Notes: generated from the letters alone by a model not told the origin. 64,000 nucleotides of DNA from Brachypodium distachyon (GCF_000005505.3 NC_016135.3:14974613-15038612), one strand, 5' to 3'; positions 22,059-34,096 are shown, numbered from the stretch's first letter. Numbers and translations are program-made.

Positions 22059-25000
22059 CTAATGCTGCCATGTTTTGGCGAGGCCAGGGATCTGAGAAAA
22101 TAGAAGCGCCATGTATTAAGGTTTTGAGTGTAGAAAGCATATATTAGCATAGTGAAAGGCGAAGGATAGTTACGGACCTCAACACCATTGGGACCTATTT
22201 TATTGCGAGAGATGAAAGTCAATATATGTGATGCAAATTCCTCAGGTACATCTTCCTGGAATTAAGTTTTGAATAATATGGCAAAACTAGTCAGATTTGT
22301 AATTCACGAGTTAAGATCCTTAATACGGAGTAGTAATCATGTTTCATGAAAGGCAGTTCGCCAGCTATAACACCAGCAGATGACCAGAATAATGAGAACC
22401 ACTCAATAGAAAAACTGTGTTACCTCTAAACATCAGAAAATTCAAGACCATTTCAAAGTAACTCTAGAGCATCTACACATCTACATATGTTGTGGTCATT
22501 CTAGCCCTAGTAGAGAAAGCAGCATATAGAACCACTGAGAATGAAGCTCTGCTAGAAAATGGAAAACATCCTTGCTTGGGAATAAATAATTTGCTCAACA
22601 AAGAACATTAGGATCTAACCTGTATGGCATGTCCAGTGTGTCGAACAACCACCATTTGAAATTTCCCTTGCATTTGACCAATTGTTAAAGCTCTGCAAAA
22701 CATGATAACCAAGTAACCAACACATTACACATTTTGTCCTACATGGATCAGGACGTGATATAAGGTATTTCACGTTTCAAAACACTGCTAAGAGAAGAAT
22801 AACAATGCATGCTCGTAAAACCATCAAATGTTTTTTACAGTGGATCATTATAATCTTTGCAACTCAACTGGTTAGTGCTAGCAACAAAGCTAGCAAGAAC
22901 TTCAGTTTCTTGATAGCCTGGAGATAAATAAAATTTGGACCAGTAGCAAGGAAACCAAAACTCTTAAAAAGCTGAGAAGAACCAAGGAGATACCGCATGC
23001 TGGTGCAACGAACAAGGCAATCAGAAAAATAAGAATCAACCAGAAAGGAATTGCACTGATTTGAAGATGGATGGTGCTAGTGCAAATCCAGAGCGCAATG
23101 ATGGTGGGTGAAAATCAAGTTTTTCAGACTGGAAGAATGTAACAAACCTGTCCAATCTATCGGTGCCAGCTAATAATAGGATCTTTTGTACAGGGCAAGA
23201 TAAGAACTTGTCTGAAAGACCTTCATACCTAAAATAGAAATATCTGCATATTTCAGTGTCAACCAATCACAGAAGAAAGACAAGCAAATAACTTAGAACA
23301 GTCAGAAGTATTACCAAAAGCAAAGTGCATTCCTCAAAAAATGAAAACAAAAATATAGGTCATGAAACCTGGCCTAGCTAATCAGTATTTGCTCCTACTA
23401 TGTTTGGCACTTGCGCTAACTCACAAAGCCTTTTTTTTTGTTCCATTACAGATTACAGATAGAATAACTTCCAGACATTAATAAGAGGATAACACGGTAT
23501 CATCAATACTGTAACACAAGTATTAAAGAGTTAGGTCTTTGCTACATTACATAAGTAGCATGTTATATAGACTAGATAAATCAAACTGAAGAAAACTAAT
23601 ACTCCCTCCTACCCATATTACTTGTCTCAAAGTTGCCCAAATATGGATGTATCTATATTTAAAAGGCGTCAGGGCCGTACCTAGGAAATTGAGACCCCCT
23701 GTACAAAATCTAAAATGGGGCCCTAAAATTTGTGGATGCCAATCTAGCAATCTAGGCGCTGTTTTCCCCATGTCAAACAATAGATCCAAAGCGTGAAAGG
23801 AATCAAAGAACTGATCGGATATTATTCAGCTGGGAGACAAACCGATTTACTATTCATATTCAGTTGAGAGCCTAGGAGGCAAAGTGTCAGCGATTGGGCA
23901 GGCAGAAGCAAACCATGGAGTCAATCGATAGAAGAATAAAAAAAAAATCGATATGTATTCAGGCTGCACTGTTTTGTTTTTCTCGTTGCTAGAATGCTAT
24001 GTGAGCTGACCGGTGTGGGGTCTTTTCTATTTTCTCTCCCTGGGCCTTGTATTTACGGTGATTAAGTCTACAAATTAGTATACTAGTTTCGTCGAATTTG
24101 GGGGGCCCAACTTTTAAGGGGTCCGTCGCCCATTCTGCCCCTGCCGATGTACGGCCCTGAAAGGCATCTAGATACACGTAATATTTCGACAAGTAATTCC
24201 GTCCGGAGGGAGTAGCATGCTTGTATAATAAAAATATGGAAGCTGAGAGCATACCATAAAAAACATAAAGAACATAGTAAGGCTGAGGGCATACCATCCT
24301 TTCCAGTATTTTTCCGTTTTCTCAAGAGGAGTACGGTATGTATAGCTGAAACAAAGTACAATTCCATATATTTAGTTCAAAATTATGATCAATATTAACC
24401 GTGCATACTTTTTTATATCCACATTGAGCTGCAAGATAGACATGCATTATGTAAACTATTGCTTACCATTCCCTTGATTCATCATATTTCAAGGTCGGTG
24501 GAACGGAAATACGCGCAGACTCAATATTCCGTAATGACCCACCTTTGACACTCCATTCAATCTGCATTATTTTAAGTTCGATTAAACAAACTAGGGTGAC
24601 GAATACAATATAAACATGGCTATAATCACTTGGATTTTATAAGCATGGCACTTGTTCAACATGATAGTGGTTTCCAATTGCTGCTCTTTTTGTGTTCATG
24701 CTATGTCCTGTGGCCATGTTGGCCTGTTGAGTACAACATTAAATGATGAAGGGAAGCGCGATTAACAAAATTGGAGAATTTTATATACTAAGGGCAACAA
24801 ATGTATCCAATGCTGAATTCACATGAGCACAAGTAATATGCATTCAACAGCATACTGCTTTTTCAATGTTGGGGAAGTGATGTGCTCGATTTGCTAAGAT
24901 CTTCTGCATGTGAACCAGTGAAGCCATCGCTGTTCCCTTTTAAGAAATGAGAAGTTAGGAATCAACAGAGCTACTGTTTCATGACATGTGCGACCAAAAG

Positions 25001-26866
25001 GTAAGATCTAACATAAAGGAAAAGCTACTACTAACCTCGACTACATCAACAACAACAAGACCATGAAGATTGCGGAATACTTTTCTTGCAGCCACATGTA
25101 CAGCCACCGAACCTCCCATGCTAAAAAAAGTTGAAGAATTGATCACTAGATGCTACCAGAAAACAAACCAAAACGAAATGCCTTGCTGAAACTAAAAAGG
25201 CATTATATAAACCAGCCAAGTAAAGCAGAGATGAAACTTGAAAAGTAGCTCGTGTATTAACAGGATGACTTATGATTTTTGTCTACGACGATACATGCAC
25301 TGTAAACTAAGGGATATATCATGTTGTAACATTATCCTCTGGGAAACCACATCTGTTGTGAACTAGTAGAACTTTCAGTCAAAGTCCATGCCTTACTTCA
25401 GAAAAGGGGTGTACACACAAAAGAGAACGAAAGGAAAAATACATGACACTTACCTATGCCCAACAAGTATAATTGCTGGTGTTGAATCTCCGTACATTGT
25501 ACGTATAACAGATATCACATCATTGGTAAGAGTCTGCAGTTCAAATAATAAAATCTTACACAAAGGTCAAGAAGTAATAGAGCAACTCATAAGTATGGAA
25601 AGTGGAACGATCAGTCAAACTAGTAAGTTCTAGAAACAGCACATACTTCAATGGATAAATCCAAATCATCACTTGTTGTAGATTTTCCATGTCCCCGTAA
25701 ATCCATAGCAACAACGTGTGACTTCTCCTTTATTCGATTAGCTGCTAGTGCAAATGAAAGCCTAAGGATATCAGGGAGACAACAATGTAAGTACTAAGCA
25801 TACATGGAAGTTTCAATGCAATATTCCATAAGGATCAAGCCCAGTCACTTAAGAGAAGGATATACACGATTATTGTAAATAAAAACAAATGTTGCCATTG
25901 CAAATCACTACATCATTCCGGCAACGTTTATAGAATAAAAACAATTTCCTTCTCCCCTTTCTACAGTTGGCATGTATCTAGAAAGCAAATCCAAAATGAA
26001 ATTTACCAGAACATTCCACAAATAAACCAGAAATTGAGATAGGTGCATTTCCCATGAGAACATAACAAGTGGGAGCAGGGGCAAGGGTTGCCTTACAAAT
26101 TCAGTAGAACGCACCTGAACATCTGGGCAACATAAGAGTTCCAGAATTCAAGCACAAGCCTTCATAATTACGGAATACTTAGTAATGATGATTCACTCTT
26201 GTTATTTTTAGTATCACGGATTCTAGTCGCTGTTTGCAGGTTTTTATGCTCCATCCTCACCCAGATCAATACAAGTTTTTAGCTAATCCCATGAATTTTT
26301 TTTTTGGCGATGAATGAATCATGAACATGATGCGACGAGTTCCAAAATGACATGGACGTCTACGCAATTCACCACGGCAGGCCGACTTACCCCGAGTAGC
26401 CACCTCCGTGAAGGCAGAACACTACGGGACCCTCCGATCCGGCCATGTACACATTGAAAACCTACAAGAAAACACACCGAGAGGAACACTTAAAATAGTC
26501 AGACCACATCACACCAGAACTACCCGAGAAATTCCCCTGTCATCGAACGCACGTACGTCTTCGGTGTCAGGGATGACGACGGGGCGCTCCTCATCGAAGT
26601 AGGCCGACCAGTCCAGCGGCTCGTACTTGTGGAGCGAGCGACTGCGAAGGCATCAAGAAGGTACATGAGTTAGGGTTTGTCTCCGGGAGACTGGCACTGA
26701 CGCGTGGTAGAGACAGGGGGGACGGTGAGCGGGTGGGGATGGTGGCTTACTGCGTGGCGGGGCGAGGTGGCACAGCATCGGCGGAGAAGGCGGAGGGAGA
26801 GGGAGAGGAGGGCGATTCTTCGGGTTCCCCGTCCTCTTGCAGCGAGGAGAGCGGCGCGGGCTCCAT
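22059..26866 (-). CDS. Protein phosphatase methylesterase 1 (alpha/beta hydrolase), 13 exons
   Basis: Removes the methyl ester from the C-terminal leucine of the PP2A catalytic subunit and so regulates PP2A holoenzyme assembly; cytosol or nucleus. About 346 residues, the size of plant PME-1, join from 13 exons (approximate borders: 26866-26753, 26640-26545, 26464-26391, 25762-25648, 25534-25454, 25122-25035, 24945-24867, 24562-24470, 24346-24293, 23229-23148, 22694-22621, 22257-22180, 22091-22059). Landmarks: HKYEPLDWSAYFDEE, the oxyanion loop FCLHGGGYSG, the nucleophile elbow VGHSMGG (Ser156, split by an intron), Asp181 in VVVDVVEG and the catalytic His in RHTGHAIQEDVPEE (about 307). It ends IPGLAKTWQH. 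The donor of the penultimate exon, GAG|GTCCGT, is weak. Reading through it would add a different tail. The N-terminus is Ser/Pro/Glu-rich. The gene appears intact despite transposons in an intron. Confidence 0.93.
23600..24214. mobile_element. Stowaway MITE in a methylesterase intron, split by a hAT element
   Basis: TACTCCCTCCTACCCATATT at the left and the end CCGTCCGGAGGGAGTA at the right, with the CATCTAGATACACGTAATAT phrase seen in other grass Stowaways. TA flanks both sides. Its middle is interrupted at 23670-24159 by another element. It lies in the intron between the YKGW/YEGLSDK exons. Confidence 0.8.
23670..24159. mobile_element. hAT-type MITE nested in the Stowaway (490 bp)
   Basis: The left end is CAGGGCCGTACCTAGG; the reverse complement of the right end is CAGGGCCGTACATCGG. 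The flanks AAAGGCGT (23662-23669) and AAAGGCAT (24160-24167) are an eight-base duplication with one change. No transposase frame is present. Confidence 0.8.
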
Positions 26867-27029
26867 GGATGCCGTCGGGGCCTGGGCTGGAAGAAGTAGT
26901 ACTGTTTGGGGCAGAATGGAGAAGGGGGTATCGAGAGGGGAGGCGAAAGACGGCATCACGGCACCAGCCAGCCGCGGACACATTATTACCGGTGGAAATG
27001 CCGGTGCGCTCCACGGCCTAACGCACACA

Positions 27030-27740
27030 TCACGGCCATTTTAACAGATGATCTCGTGCACTAATAAATCATCATTCAAATTCTGTACCACATTTTCACA
27101 TTCTAACAAGAAAAGATCCAATACAAAAGTTCAAAACATTGAGCAAATTTGTATACATCCAAAAGTCTGGAACCCATAGAAAGAAAATGCTAATTTCCAA
27201 ACATGCAATCGAACTATCAGTAGATGCTAATTTCCAATCACAGCATGCACATGGTAATCATTCGGTGCATGGTAGAACACTAATCTATCTATTATCCATA
27301 GCAGCTACCATCAATCAGGTTGGGAGTATATCCCAATTAGCTATCGAATTATCCGTCTAAGCACCACAACAAACGAAAACAACAAGGACTCGTCGGATGG
27401 TTGAGCTATGGCCGGCCACCTACTGGATCTCATGCGTGGATGGCGGACGATGGCCACTTTCTGGATCACGCGTTGGGACTGCGGACAGCGGTCGTCGGGT
27501 GGATCTCGCGTGGGGTCGGTATGCTTGGAGTGGCCAGGCCGCAAACTGCATCGAGAAAAGCAGTGATGTCCGGGTGAAGGAAGGAGCAGGAGGTCGGCGA
27601 AGAGAAGGGAGGCGGGTGGGGTGGGGGGGTAGCCAGAGAGGAAGGGGGCTACGGCGGTAGGGGCGATGGAGCAGGTTGGGTGGGGCGTCAGGAGGGGATC
27701 GAGCAGTTTGGGCGCTGGGGACGTCCGGGTCGAGAGAAAA
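27030..27740. other. Spacer upstream of the methylesterase gene; no gene seen
   Basis: Promoter side of the methylesterase gene, then AT-rich DNA with two copies of an AATTTCCAA(A/T)CA..GCA-type phrase near 27190-27245 and a GC-rich block (27400-27740). The overlapping frames of that block on both strands are Arg/Pro-rich and not recognisable. Confidence 0.45.
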
Positions 27741-27754
27741 AACGAGCGGTGACA

Positions 27755-27836
27755 TATTGACCGTAATTTTGGTGACATGACGTACGGCAGCGGTCGTACC
27801 ATCACCACCAACTTCAATTTAATATATTGGTATAGA
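27755..27836 (+). repeat. Repeat 3' end, copy 1 of 3
   Basis: The phrase GACGTACGGCAGCGGTCGTA, then CCATCACCACCAACTTCAAT and TTAATATATTGGTATAGAT, is shared with 29330-29405 and 30180-30253. It appears to be the right end of a repeat family. The next copy starts directly after it with CTAGCAAAAGACCCGTGCGT, a phrase common in grass genomes. Confidence 0.6.
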
Positions 27837-27837
27837 T

Positions 27838-29405
27838 ACTAGCAAAAGACCCGTGCGTTGCTACGGAACAACGAAAAATTGTATCAAAACATCAAATTAA
27901 ATGTTCATGAGCACATATGTATATAACGATTATGATATGTTTATTTTCGTAGGCTATACTCTGGTCTCTTTCTTTTTTGCACATGCCTTATTTCTCCATC
28001 CCGTATAAAGAGAAAATGACACATGCAAGTCTTTTGCTCTCTACCTCTAGGTTATCATTGTTCTCACATACACGACACTTGAGTTTTTTTTAAAAATTGC
28101 TGAATTCATGAAGTGATTCTCAATATAATCATGAATAATGAAGAACGAAGAACATGTAGTAATGATAACGTTTATCACTTCGATCGGTCCAAGCCGCTCG
28201 ACCTCCCGTGTGGTCATGATTTAAACAGCAAGCATCGGTATATCGATCAAGACAGCAAGCAGCAACAGCCATCACATAAAGTAAGCGACAGTATAAAATT
28301 TTGCTTAATGGATCCTTGCCCTACTCTCCTATTACTCCTACTCCGTACTTTATTTCTCAAATCTCTTCTCCCAATTTCTCTCGCTCTCTCTCTAACTATC
28401 CTCTCCATCCACCCTGAGTGCAAACCCTCCTCTCCCCGTCCCGATTCATCGGAGGGCCACCGATGGCTCGCGCCGACACGGTCCTTGCTGCCTTGCATGA
28501 GGCTGCCGCCATCCCGGCCTCAGGCTCATCCCATCGCCGTCCAAGTCCCGCGGGGAGCCACCGGCACGAGCGGGTGGAGGCGGCGGTTGGGGCACGCGAC
28601 AGAGCCGCGGGTCCGTAGCCGCCTTCCGCACACGGACACCGCCGACGCGCACGAGCTAGTGGAGGCGACCAAGAGCGGCGCCGGGCGCTGGCGAGATCCG
28701 AAGGGCGGAGGCGAGATCCGCATCGGGCAGGGGGTGGGGGTGAGATTCGTAGGAGCGAGGAGGGCTTTGTTGTTTCTTTTTTTTTTTGGGCGGTACGTGT
28801 TTTTTCTGTGCTTGAGGACCGCGGGAACCGGGATTAAAAGGCGCGTGGGGACAATGATTTTAATATCATGCTATCTCGACGCTATAGCTTCACTATAGCA
28901 AATTTGGACCACTCCCGTTAAAGCTATGCACTTTTAGCGCTAAATAGAAAATGTCGCTAATAGCTCGCTAAAACGCTAAATTGGGCCAGAAAGTAGCGCT
29001 ATTTCTCCCGCTAAGCCCCAAAATTTCTTGATTTGAATTTGGAAGTTGCACCTAGTTATGTAATATGCACTTATGCAATCCTTTTATTGCTACAATCATC
29101 ATGGTTATTCAATAAAAGTTTGTGTCATTCAATTTCTGGTCATATTTTTTAGATGATATGAATATATGATGCCTAATTTTCATGAAAATTTTCTTATTTC
29201 TGAGAAAAACGCTAAATGGCTTAGTGCCGCTATAGCTTCACTATAGCTTTCTTAGCAGCTGGAAAATGCCGCTGCTAAGAAGCATAACCCGCTATTTAAA
29301 ACTATGGTGGGGACAGCGGTGGTAGATTTGTAATTTCGGTGAAGTGACGTACCGCGACGGCCATACTATCACTATCAACTCCAATTTAATATATTGGTAT
29401 AGATT
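27838..29405. mobile_element. Unclassified repeat element with a MITE inside it
   Basis: It begins TACTAGCAAAAGACCCGTGC and ends in copy 2 of the shared right end. The GC-rich centre (28430-28740) gives Arg/Pro-rich frames on both strands, including a 261-codon frame that I do not accept as a gene. A separate 453-base MITE interrupts it at 28854-29306. The superfamily was not established. Confidence 0.4.
28854..29306. mobile_element. MITE with GCTATAGC words and 9-bp target duplication
   Basis: GTGGGGACA is repeated exactly at 28845-28853 and 29307-29315. The ends ATGATTTTAATATCATGC and CCATAGTTTTAAATAGCGGG (right end reversed) are weakly inverted. The interior is rich in CGCTATAGC, AGCGCTA and GCTAAAACGC words in both orientations. 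A nine-base duplication suggests Mutator; an eight-base reading (TGGGGACA) would suggest hAT. Confidence 0.6.
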
Positions 29406-30253
29406 TGTCTAAAAAGACAACTTATCCTAGTATAACTCTGTGCAAATACACAAAGTAGCCACAGAAAATCTCAGCATCGCTCAGAAATTTGAGGGGAAGA
29501 GAGAATACAAAACAGAGCAGCTCAGGGGTGGCGATGCTTCAGGCAAAACAGAACAAAGAGAGGAACAGAAGCTTGCATGCATGCAGGTTGAAGAGGAGTA
29601 TCTGCTCCAGAGATGCTCAGCATCGTAGGGCTCGCGCAGATCTACAAACACCGGAACTCAGAGCACTAGGAGAAGGGATCGCCGGCTACCAGGTTTTCCC
29701 CAATCCTCTCAGTCTCCCCTCGATTCTGCTTTTGCCTCCCTCTCTCTCGCCGATTCTGCTTTCCTTCCGACGTCGCACCGTTTCTTTCCCTTCCCCGCAC
29801 CCTTTCTTTTCCCTCCCGCACGCGGCTTGATTTTGCCTCCCCCGCATCTGCCTCCCCCCCCCTCTCTCTTTGACTTTAATTCACAGGAGGATACTTGATT
29901 CTGGTTTCCTTCTGCAACGCATCACCTTGATTTTCCTCTCCCGCATGGCCGCATCTACTCTGTTATGTCCGTGGCGTCGCGTTTGCAGCTCGTGGTTTGG
30001 CGACGCCCTATCGGATCCTGCCCCTCAGCTTTGAGCCACCGAGGGGCGCCACCGTTTTCGGAAGAGGTGGGTTCTTCTCGCGCGAGGTGATGGCGGGGGA
30101 GAGCGAGGCGCTTGAAAAGAAAAGAGAAAAACCCGTTCGGGATGAGCCGCGTGGGGGAAGCGGTGGCACACGGATGTAATTTCCGAGAGTTGACGTACGG
30201 CGACCGTACCATCACCACCAACTCCAATTTAATACTCCGTATATTGGTATAGA
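29406..30253. repeat. Spacer ending in copy 3 of the shared repeat end
   Basis: CT-rich DNA (29700-29960) followed by GC-rich sequence and, at 30180-30253, the third copy of the GACGTACGG...TATTGGTATAGAT end. This copy has an extra ACTCCGTA inserted. No gene is supported. Confidence 0.5.
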
Positions 30254-30602
30254 TTACTGTAGATACAAATTCCTAATACATGTGGAGAGTACGAATTAAT
30301 TCGAGTTCAATTCCTACATGACGTGACAACTTTTTTTCAGACTCATTCTTCTCTAGTTCGATTCGATGACGTGACAACTTTAAAGGGAAGGCTTAAAACT
30401 TTAAAGGGAAGGCTCACGTCGCGGGTGCCAATGTCAAAAATCAATACGGTTCGATTCGAGCTTGCTTGAGTTGAGATTACCTCGTCGGTTTCCAGTTCGA
30501 CCGATACATGAACAAAAGTTGACCGATAAATAAGTTGACATATATCGATGATAGACACGCACATCGGTTTCTCGGGAAAAAAAAAAAAATACACGCACAT
30601 CG

Positions 30603-31622
30603 ATGGAGCAGTGGTCTGAGCTCCCCTACAATATCCTCGGCATGATCCGCTCCAGGGTCGCCTCCCCACGGGGTCGGGGTCGCGTCCGCTTCGCCGCCGT
30701 CTGCAGGCCGTGACGTGCCGCGGCGTTACGCCGCCCGTCTCCGCACGCTCCGCCGCCGTTGTTGCTCCTCTCGCCACTATACGGCGACCGGGAGACGAAA
30801 GCCTTGTACTGCCTCGAAGACGGCGGGGTCATGCGTCTCCGGCCTCCGAGAGACGTGTGGGGCAAGTGGCTCGTCGGCGGTCACGACGGAGGCTGGATTG
30901 CTTGGTGGATCCACGACAAGGTACCGCCGATAGTGATCGTGAACCTCTTCTCTGGCGCCGAGATCGCCCTATCCGAGAAGCAAAGGAGCTTGGAATGCAA
31001 AGTCTGCTCACCACGCGCACGTCGCGCCTCCTTGATCCGGAAAATCACCTTCTCGGAGGCCCCCACATCAAGTAGCTGCATCCTCACCGCCATCACCAGC
31101 AACACATGCAAGATCGCCGTTTGCAAGGTTGGCTGCCTGGGCGATGGCTGGACGACCCAAGGTTGCGGTGACAAGGAAAAACTCGCGGTCGCGGATATCG
31201 CCTTCTGCCGCGGGGAGCTCTACGGCATAACGCGCTATGGCGAGAAATTATTCAAGTTTGACATCGGCCAGCTCCTAGACAAAGATGCTACGCCAACGCT
31301 AGCCGCCCACCTGCTGGTCTCGCGAAGGTACGATAGCCCCACCAGATGGAGCATAGATAACGAGTCCGTCGTGATATACCTAACTCAGCTGCGTCACAAG
31401 CTAGTTATGGTGGTGAGGGCGCAGCTGCTACCTCCCGAGGGCGAGACTTCTTTCAACTTCTTTCAACTCGTTGATAACGCTGACGGCGGCTATAGGTGGG
31501 TGGAGATGAGGAGTTTGGACGACCATGCCTTGTTCCTGGGGCCAAACTGCTCTACGGCGGTGCACGTGCCGCTAGGAGGGCTCCATGGTGTGGAGAGAAA
31601 CACAATCTACGTACTACTCTAA
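30603..31622 (+). pseudogene. F-box/DUF295-type gene with an in-frame stop at codon 37
   Basis: Grass F-box/DUF295 proteins are putative SCF ubiquitin-ligase adaptors. The frame opens at ATG 30603 with MEQWSELPYNILGMIRSRVA and reaches RVRFAAVCRP, the second half of an F-box, where the family has a tryptophan codon (VCRxW). Here it is TGA (30711-30713). The same frame then runs uninterrupted to TAA at 31620 with typical DUF295 content: LLLLSPLYGDRETKALYCLE, then VADIAFCRGELYGIT, KLFKFDIG and a final STAVHVPLGGLHGVERNTIY. With the stop the product would be either 36 residues or, by re-initiation at 30759, a 287-residue protein without an F-box. A single TGG-to-TGA change explains it. It could be a recent null allele, as this family turns over fast. 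Confidence 0.8.
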
Positions 31623-33356
31623 TCATCGGCCTGAAAGTACTATTGAGTCCTTCATCGATGTGGTGTACTTGACAACAACTCATGATGATGACTCTTTGTA
31701 TAGAAAGAAAAATAAAAGGGTCAGTGGTGATGAGATCAAGTCGATACTATGTGAGGGATGACCCTTGTACTCCTACATGGCTTCTCCCTCCCATCATCTA
31801 ACCAGCATAGGCTCGTACGGCGTTCCACCGCGCTACTGAACATATCCTCAATGTACCCTGTACACGTTCATACTTATTAAATTTTCGGTTCTCGCAGCTT
31901 TGATGATGGTAGTCGATCACATTATGGTAGTCACATAGTTTTTTTCTCAACGTCGAGAAAACCTATGATTGATATTTTGAGTACCTTCTCTCTGTACTTG
32001 ATTTCTACCTACTTCAGGTGGTTGGAGGCTTTACTCAGCCTCTTGCTCGTCTACTCGCATCTTCCAGTGTGAAGCGAGCCTCTTGCTCTCAAAGAACTTT
32101 TCGCATTACACAGCTTTGTTTTGACTCAATAGTGCTTTCTGTCTACATGTGTAAATTAGTTTGCAATCTTCCATATAAAGAAGAAGAGAAAGAAACAACT
32201 TATGCTATCACAATCCCTCAATCGGCCTACTTACCTCACCCGTTAGCAACTAAACACAGAGTAATTTGATACTAAAGTGAATGTTGTGGTTTTAGTCGAA
32301 ACAAAAAAAAATTGAATATCCAATTGAATAATACGGTTTGTATACGCAGAGTTAACAGCTTCCTTGTGGAGAGTAGCTCGTGTATTAACAGGATGACTTA
32401 TGGTTTTTGTCTCGTGTATAGAATTTTTTTTGTCTCCACTAACTATGCAAAGAGTATCATGGACTAATTATCAGCTTGCTTCTGGAGATCAATATGTTAA
32501 CTAGATAATGTTTCAATTTGATTGGTAACGAAATTTTAGGTTCTAGGCTTATTATTTTGAAACACAATTTTATTAACATGTCATTATTAGTTCATTAAAT
32601 TTTCATTGATATATCACTGATTTTTCATTTGAAATTTCAGTGATGTAACAACAAAATAGCGAAATATCAATGAGAGCGAAGGATGACGACGTGTTGATTT
32701 TGACAAAACTCAATGGTGCAAATGGAAAAATGATCAGGTCAAAAAATACGTAGTACTAGAGATGGGGTGGACTGTGGTCTAACACAACCGAAGGGTGTAA
32801 ACTTAGATTTAGGACGAAAATTGAATATCAAATGGTTCACACCCACATAGAGGGAGGCGAAGATTTACCTAAGTTCAGGACCCTCGAAAGTTAATATACG
32901 TCAACCCCCCCACCCCCCAACCCCACCCACACACCCACTGTCACTGTCCAAAGATATGACTTCTCAAAAGGCGTCTGCAACCATGTACTAGGGATGACAA
33001 CCGAAGGGTGTAACTGAAAAATCGATTCACTCTTCAACTACACCCATACTTCCATACGGGAATAAGAGTGACACGAATTTATTTAGTTCGCATGTATCTA
33101 TACACTAAAACACGTCTAGATACATAATAAACCTGGACAAATTCGAGTCACTTATTTCCAGACGGATAGAAGACTTTTCAAGACAAACTACTCTGGTGAT
33201 GTCAACGAAGGAAGAGGTAGCAACATAACTGTTTTTTATTGCAGCCGCGATAGAAAGAAGATGACGTCGGGGTTTGGAGCAAAGATGTACCCAAGAAGAA
33301 TATCAGATTCCCACCGTTCTTCTAAAGTCAAGTCCCGTGTAAAGCTACAAAATTGC
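31623..33356. other. No gene seen
   Basis: AT-rich 3' flank of the F-box gene. A 41-base stretch at 32372-32412 repeats one in a methylesterase intron. A C-rich run with CCCACCC words is at 32907-32940. A half-degraded Stowaway-like stretch (ACACGTCTAGATACATAATA) lies around 33090-33175. Confidence 0.5.
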
Positions 33357-33472
33357 TACTCCCTCGTCCCATACTAAGTGACTCAAATTTCACCAAATAT
33401 GAATGTATTTATGCCTAAAAAGCGTCTAGATACATGTAATAGAAAGTCACTTGATATGGGACGGAGGGAGTA
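33357..33472. mobile_element. Stowaway MITE (about 116 bp)
   Basis: CTCCCTCGTCCCATACTAAG at the left pairs with the right end, ATATGGGACGGAGGGAG. TA flanks both sides. The CGTCTAGATACATGTAATA phrase is typical of the family. Confidence 0.85.
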
Positions 33473-33735
33473 CTATTTTTCTTTTGCTTTTGAGAGCACC
33501 AACCTTTTTTTAATCTAGAACACATGAAAAATTATACGTACACCATCAAAGATGGCTGTTATTTACAGCCATAAATTTATTGTTGTCCAAAGTGAGTTTT
33601 CTTGTCACTGCACATGCTGAGATGCACGGCATGACCAGTTTAAAAGCGACCATATACTAGCATTTAGCAAGAGTATGATCCTGAAGACTTTGTTACTTCT
33701 AATATTATGCTTTTATGCACTACCATATCAAAATA

Positions 33736-33816
33736 GTGGACGTGTCAGAGTGGTTATTGGGTATGACTAGAAATCATATGGGTTTTGCCCGCGTAGGTTC
33801 GAATCCTTCTTACACG
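33736..33816 (+). pseudogene. tRNA-Ser(AGA) pseudogene
   Basis: The sequence lines up with the nuclear plant tRNA-Ser(AGA): start GTGGACGTG, A-box region AGAGTGGTTATTGGG, anticodon loop GACTAGAAATC with AGA, a variable arm TGGGTTTTGCCC and the T loop GGTTCGAATCC. The acceptor and T stems no longer pair fully (the 3' half reads CTTCTTACACG). Nearly all differences from the family sequence, as I recall it, are C-to-T or G-to-A, as expected of methylated, silent DNA. It is unlikely to yield a working tRNA. Confidence 0.7.
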
Positions 33817-34096
33817 AATTGTTGTAACCCGTCATTTTTTTTTCTTTGATACTCCGTATGAGATTTGATTGTCAGTGTCAACATCTACAACAAACCACTG
33901 TCCCCTCTTGCATTCGAGGCCAGAAGCACTTACAAGTGTCAGCATCTATAAAAAAAACAAAGGTGCATCCATATGTCCTCGTGTTTAATATTTTCTCTTG
34001 TTGGTGAGTATCTAAAGGTGTTTTCTGAAAATCACGCAATCACCGATCCTGGGGTGATCTCATGTTCTCAATCATTGGATAATCTCTCATGTTTAA

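Noticed and set aside
28113..28898. 261-codon plus-strand frame
   Set aside because: Low-complexity Leu/Ser/Arg translation running through a repeat element and the start of a MITE. No splice context and no recognisable domain.
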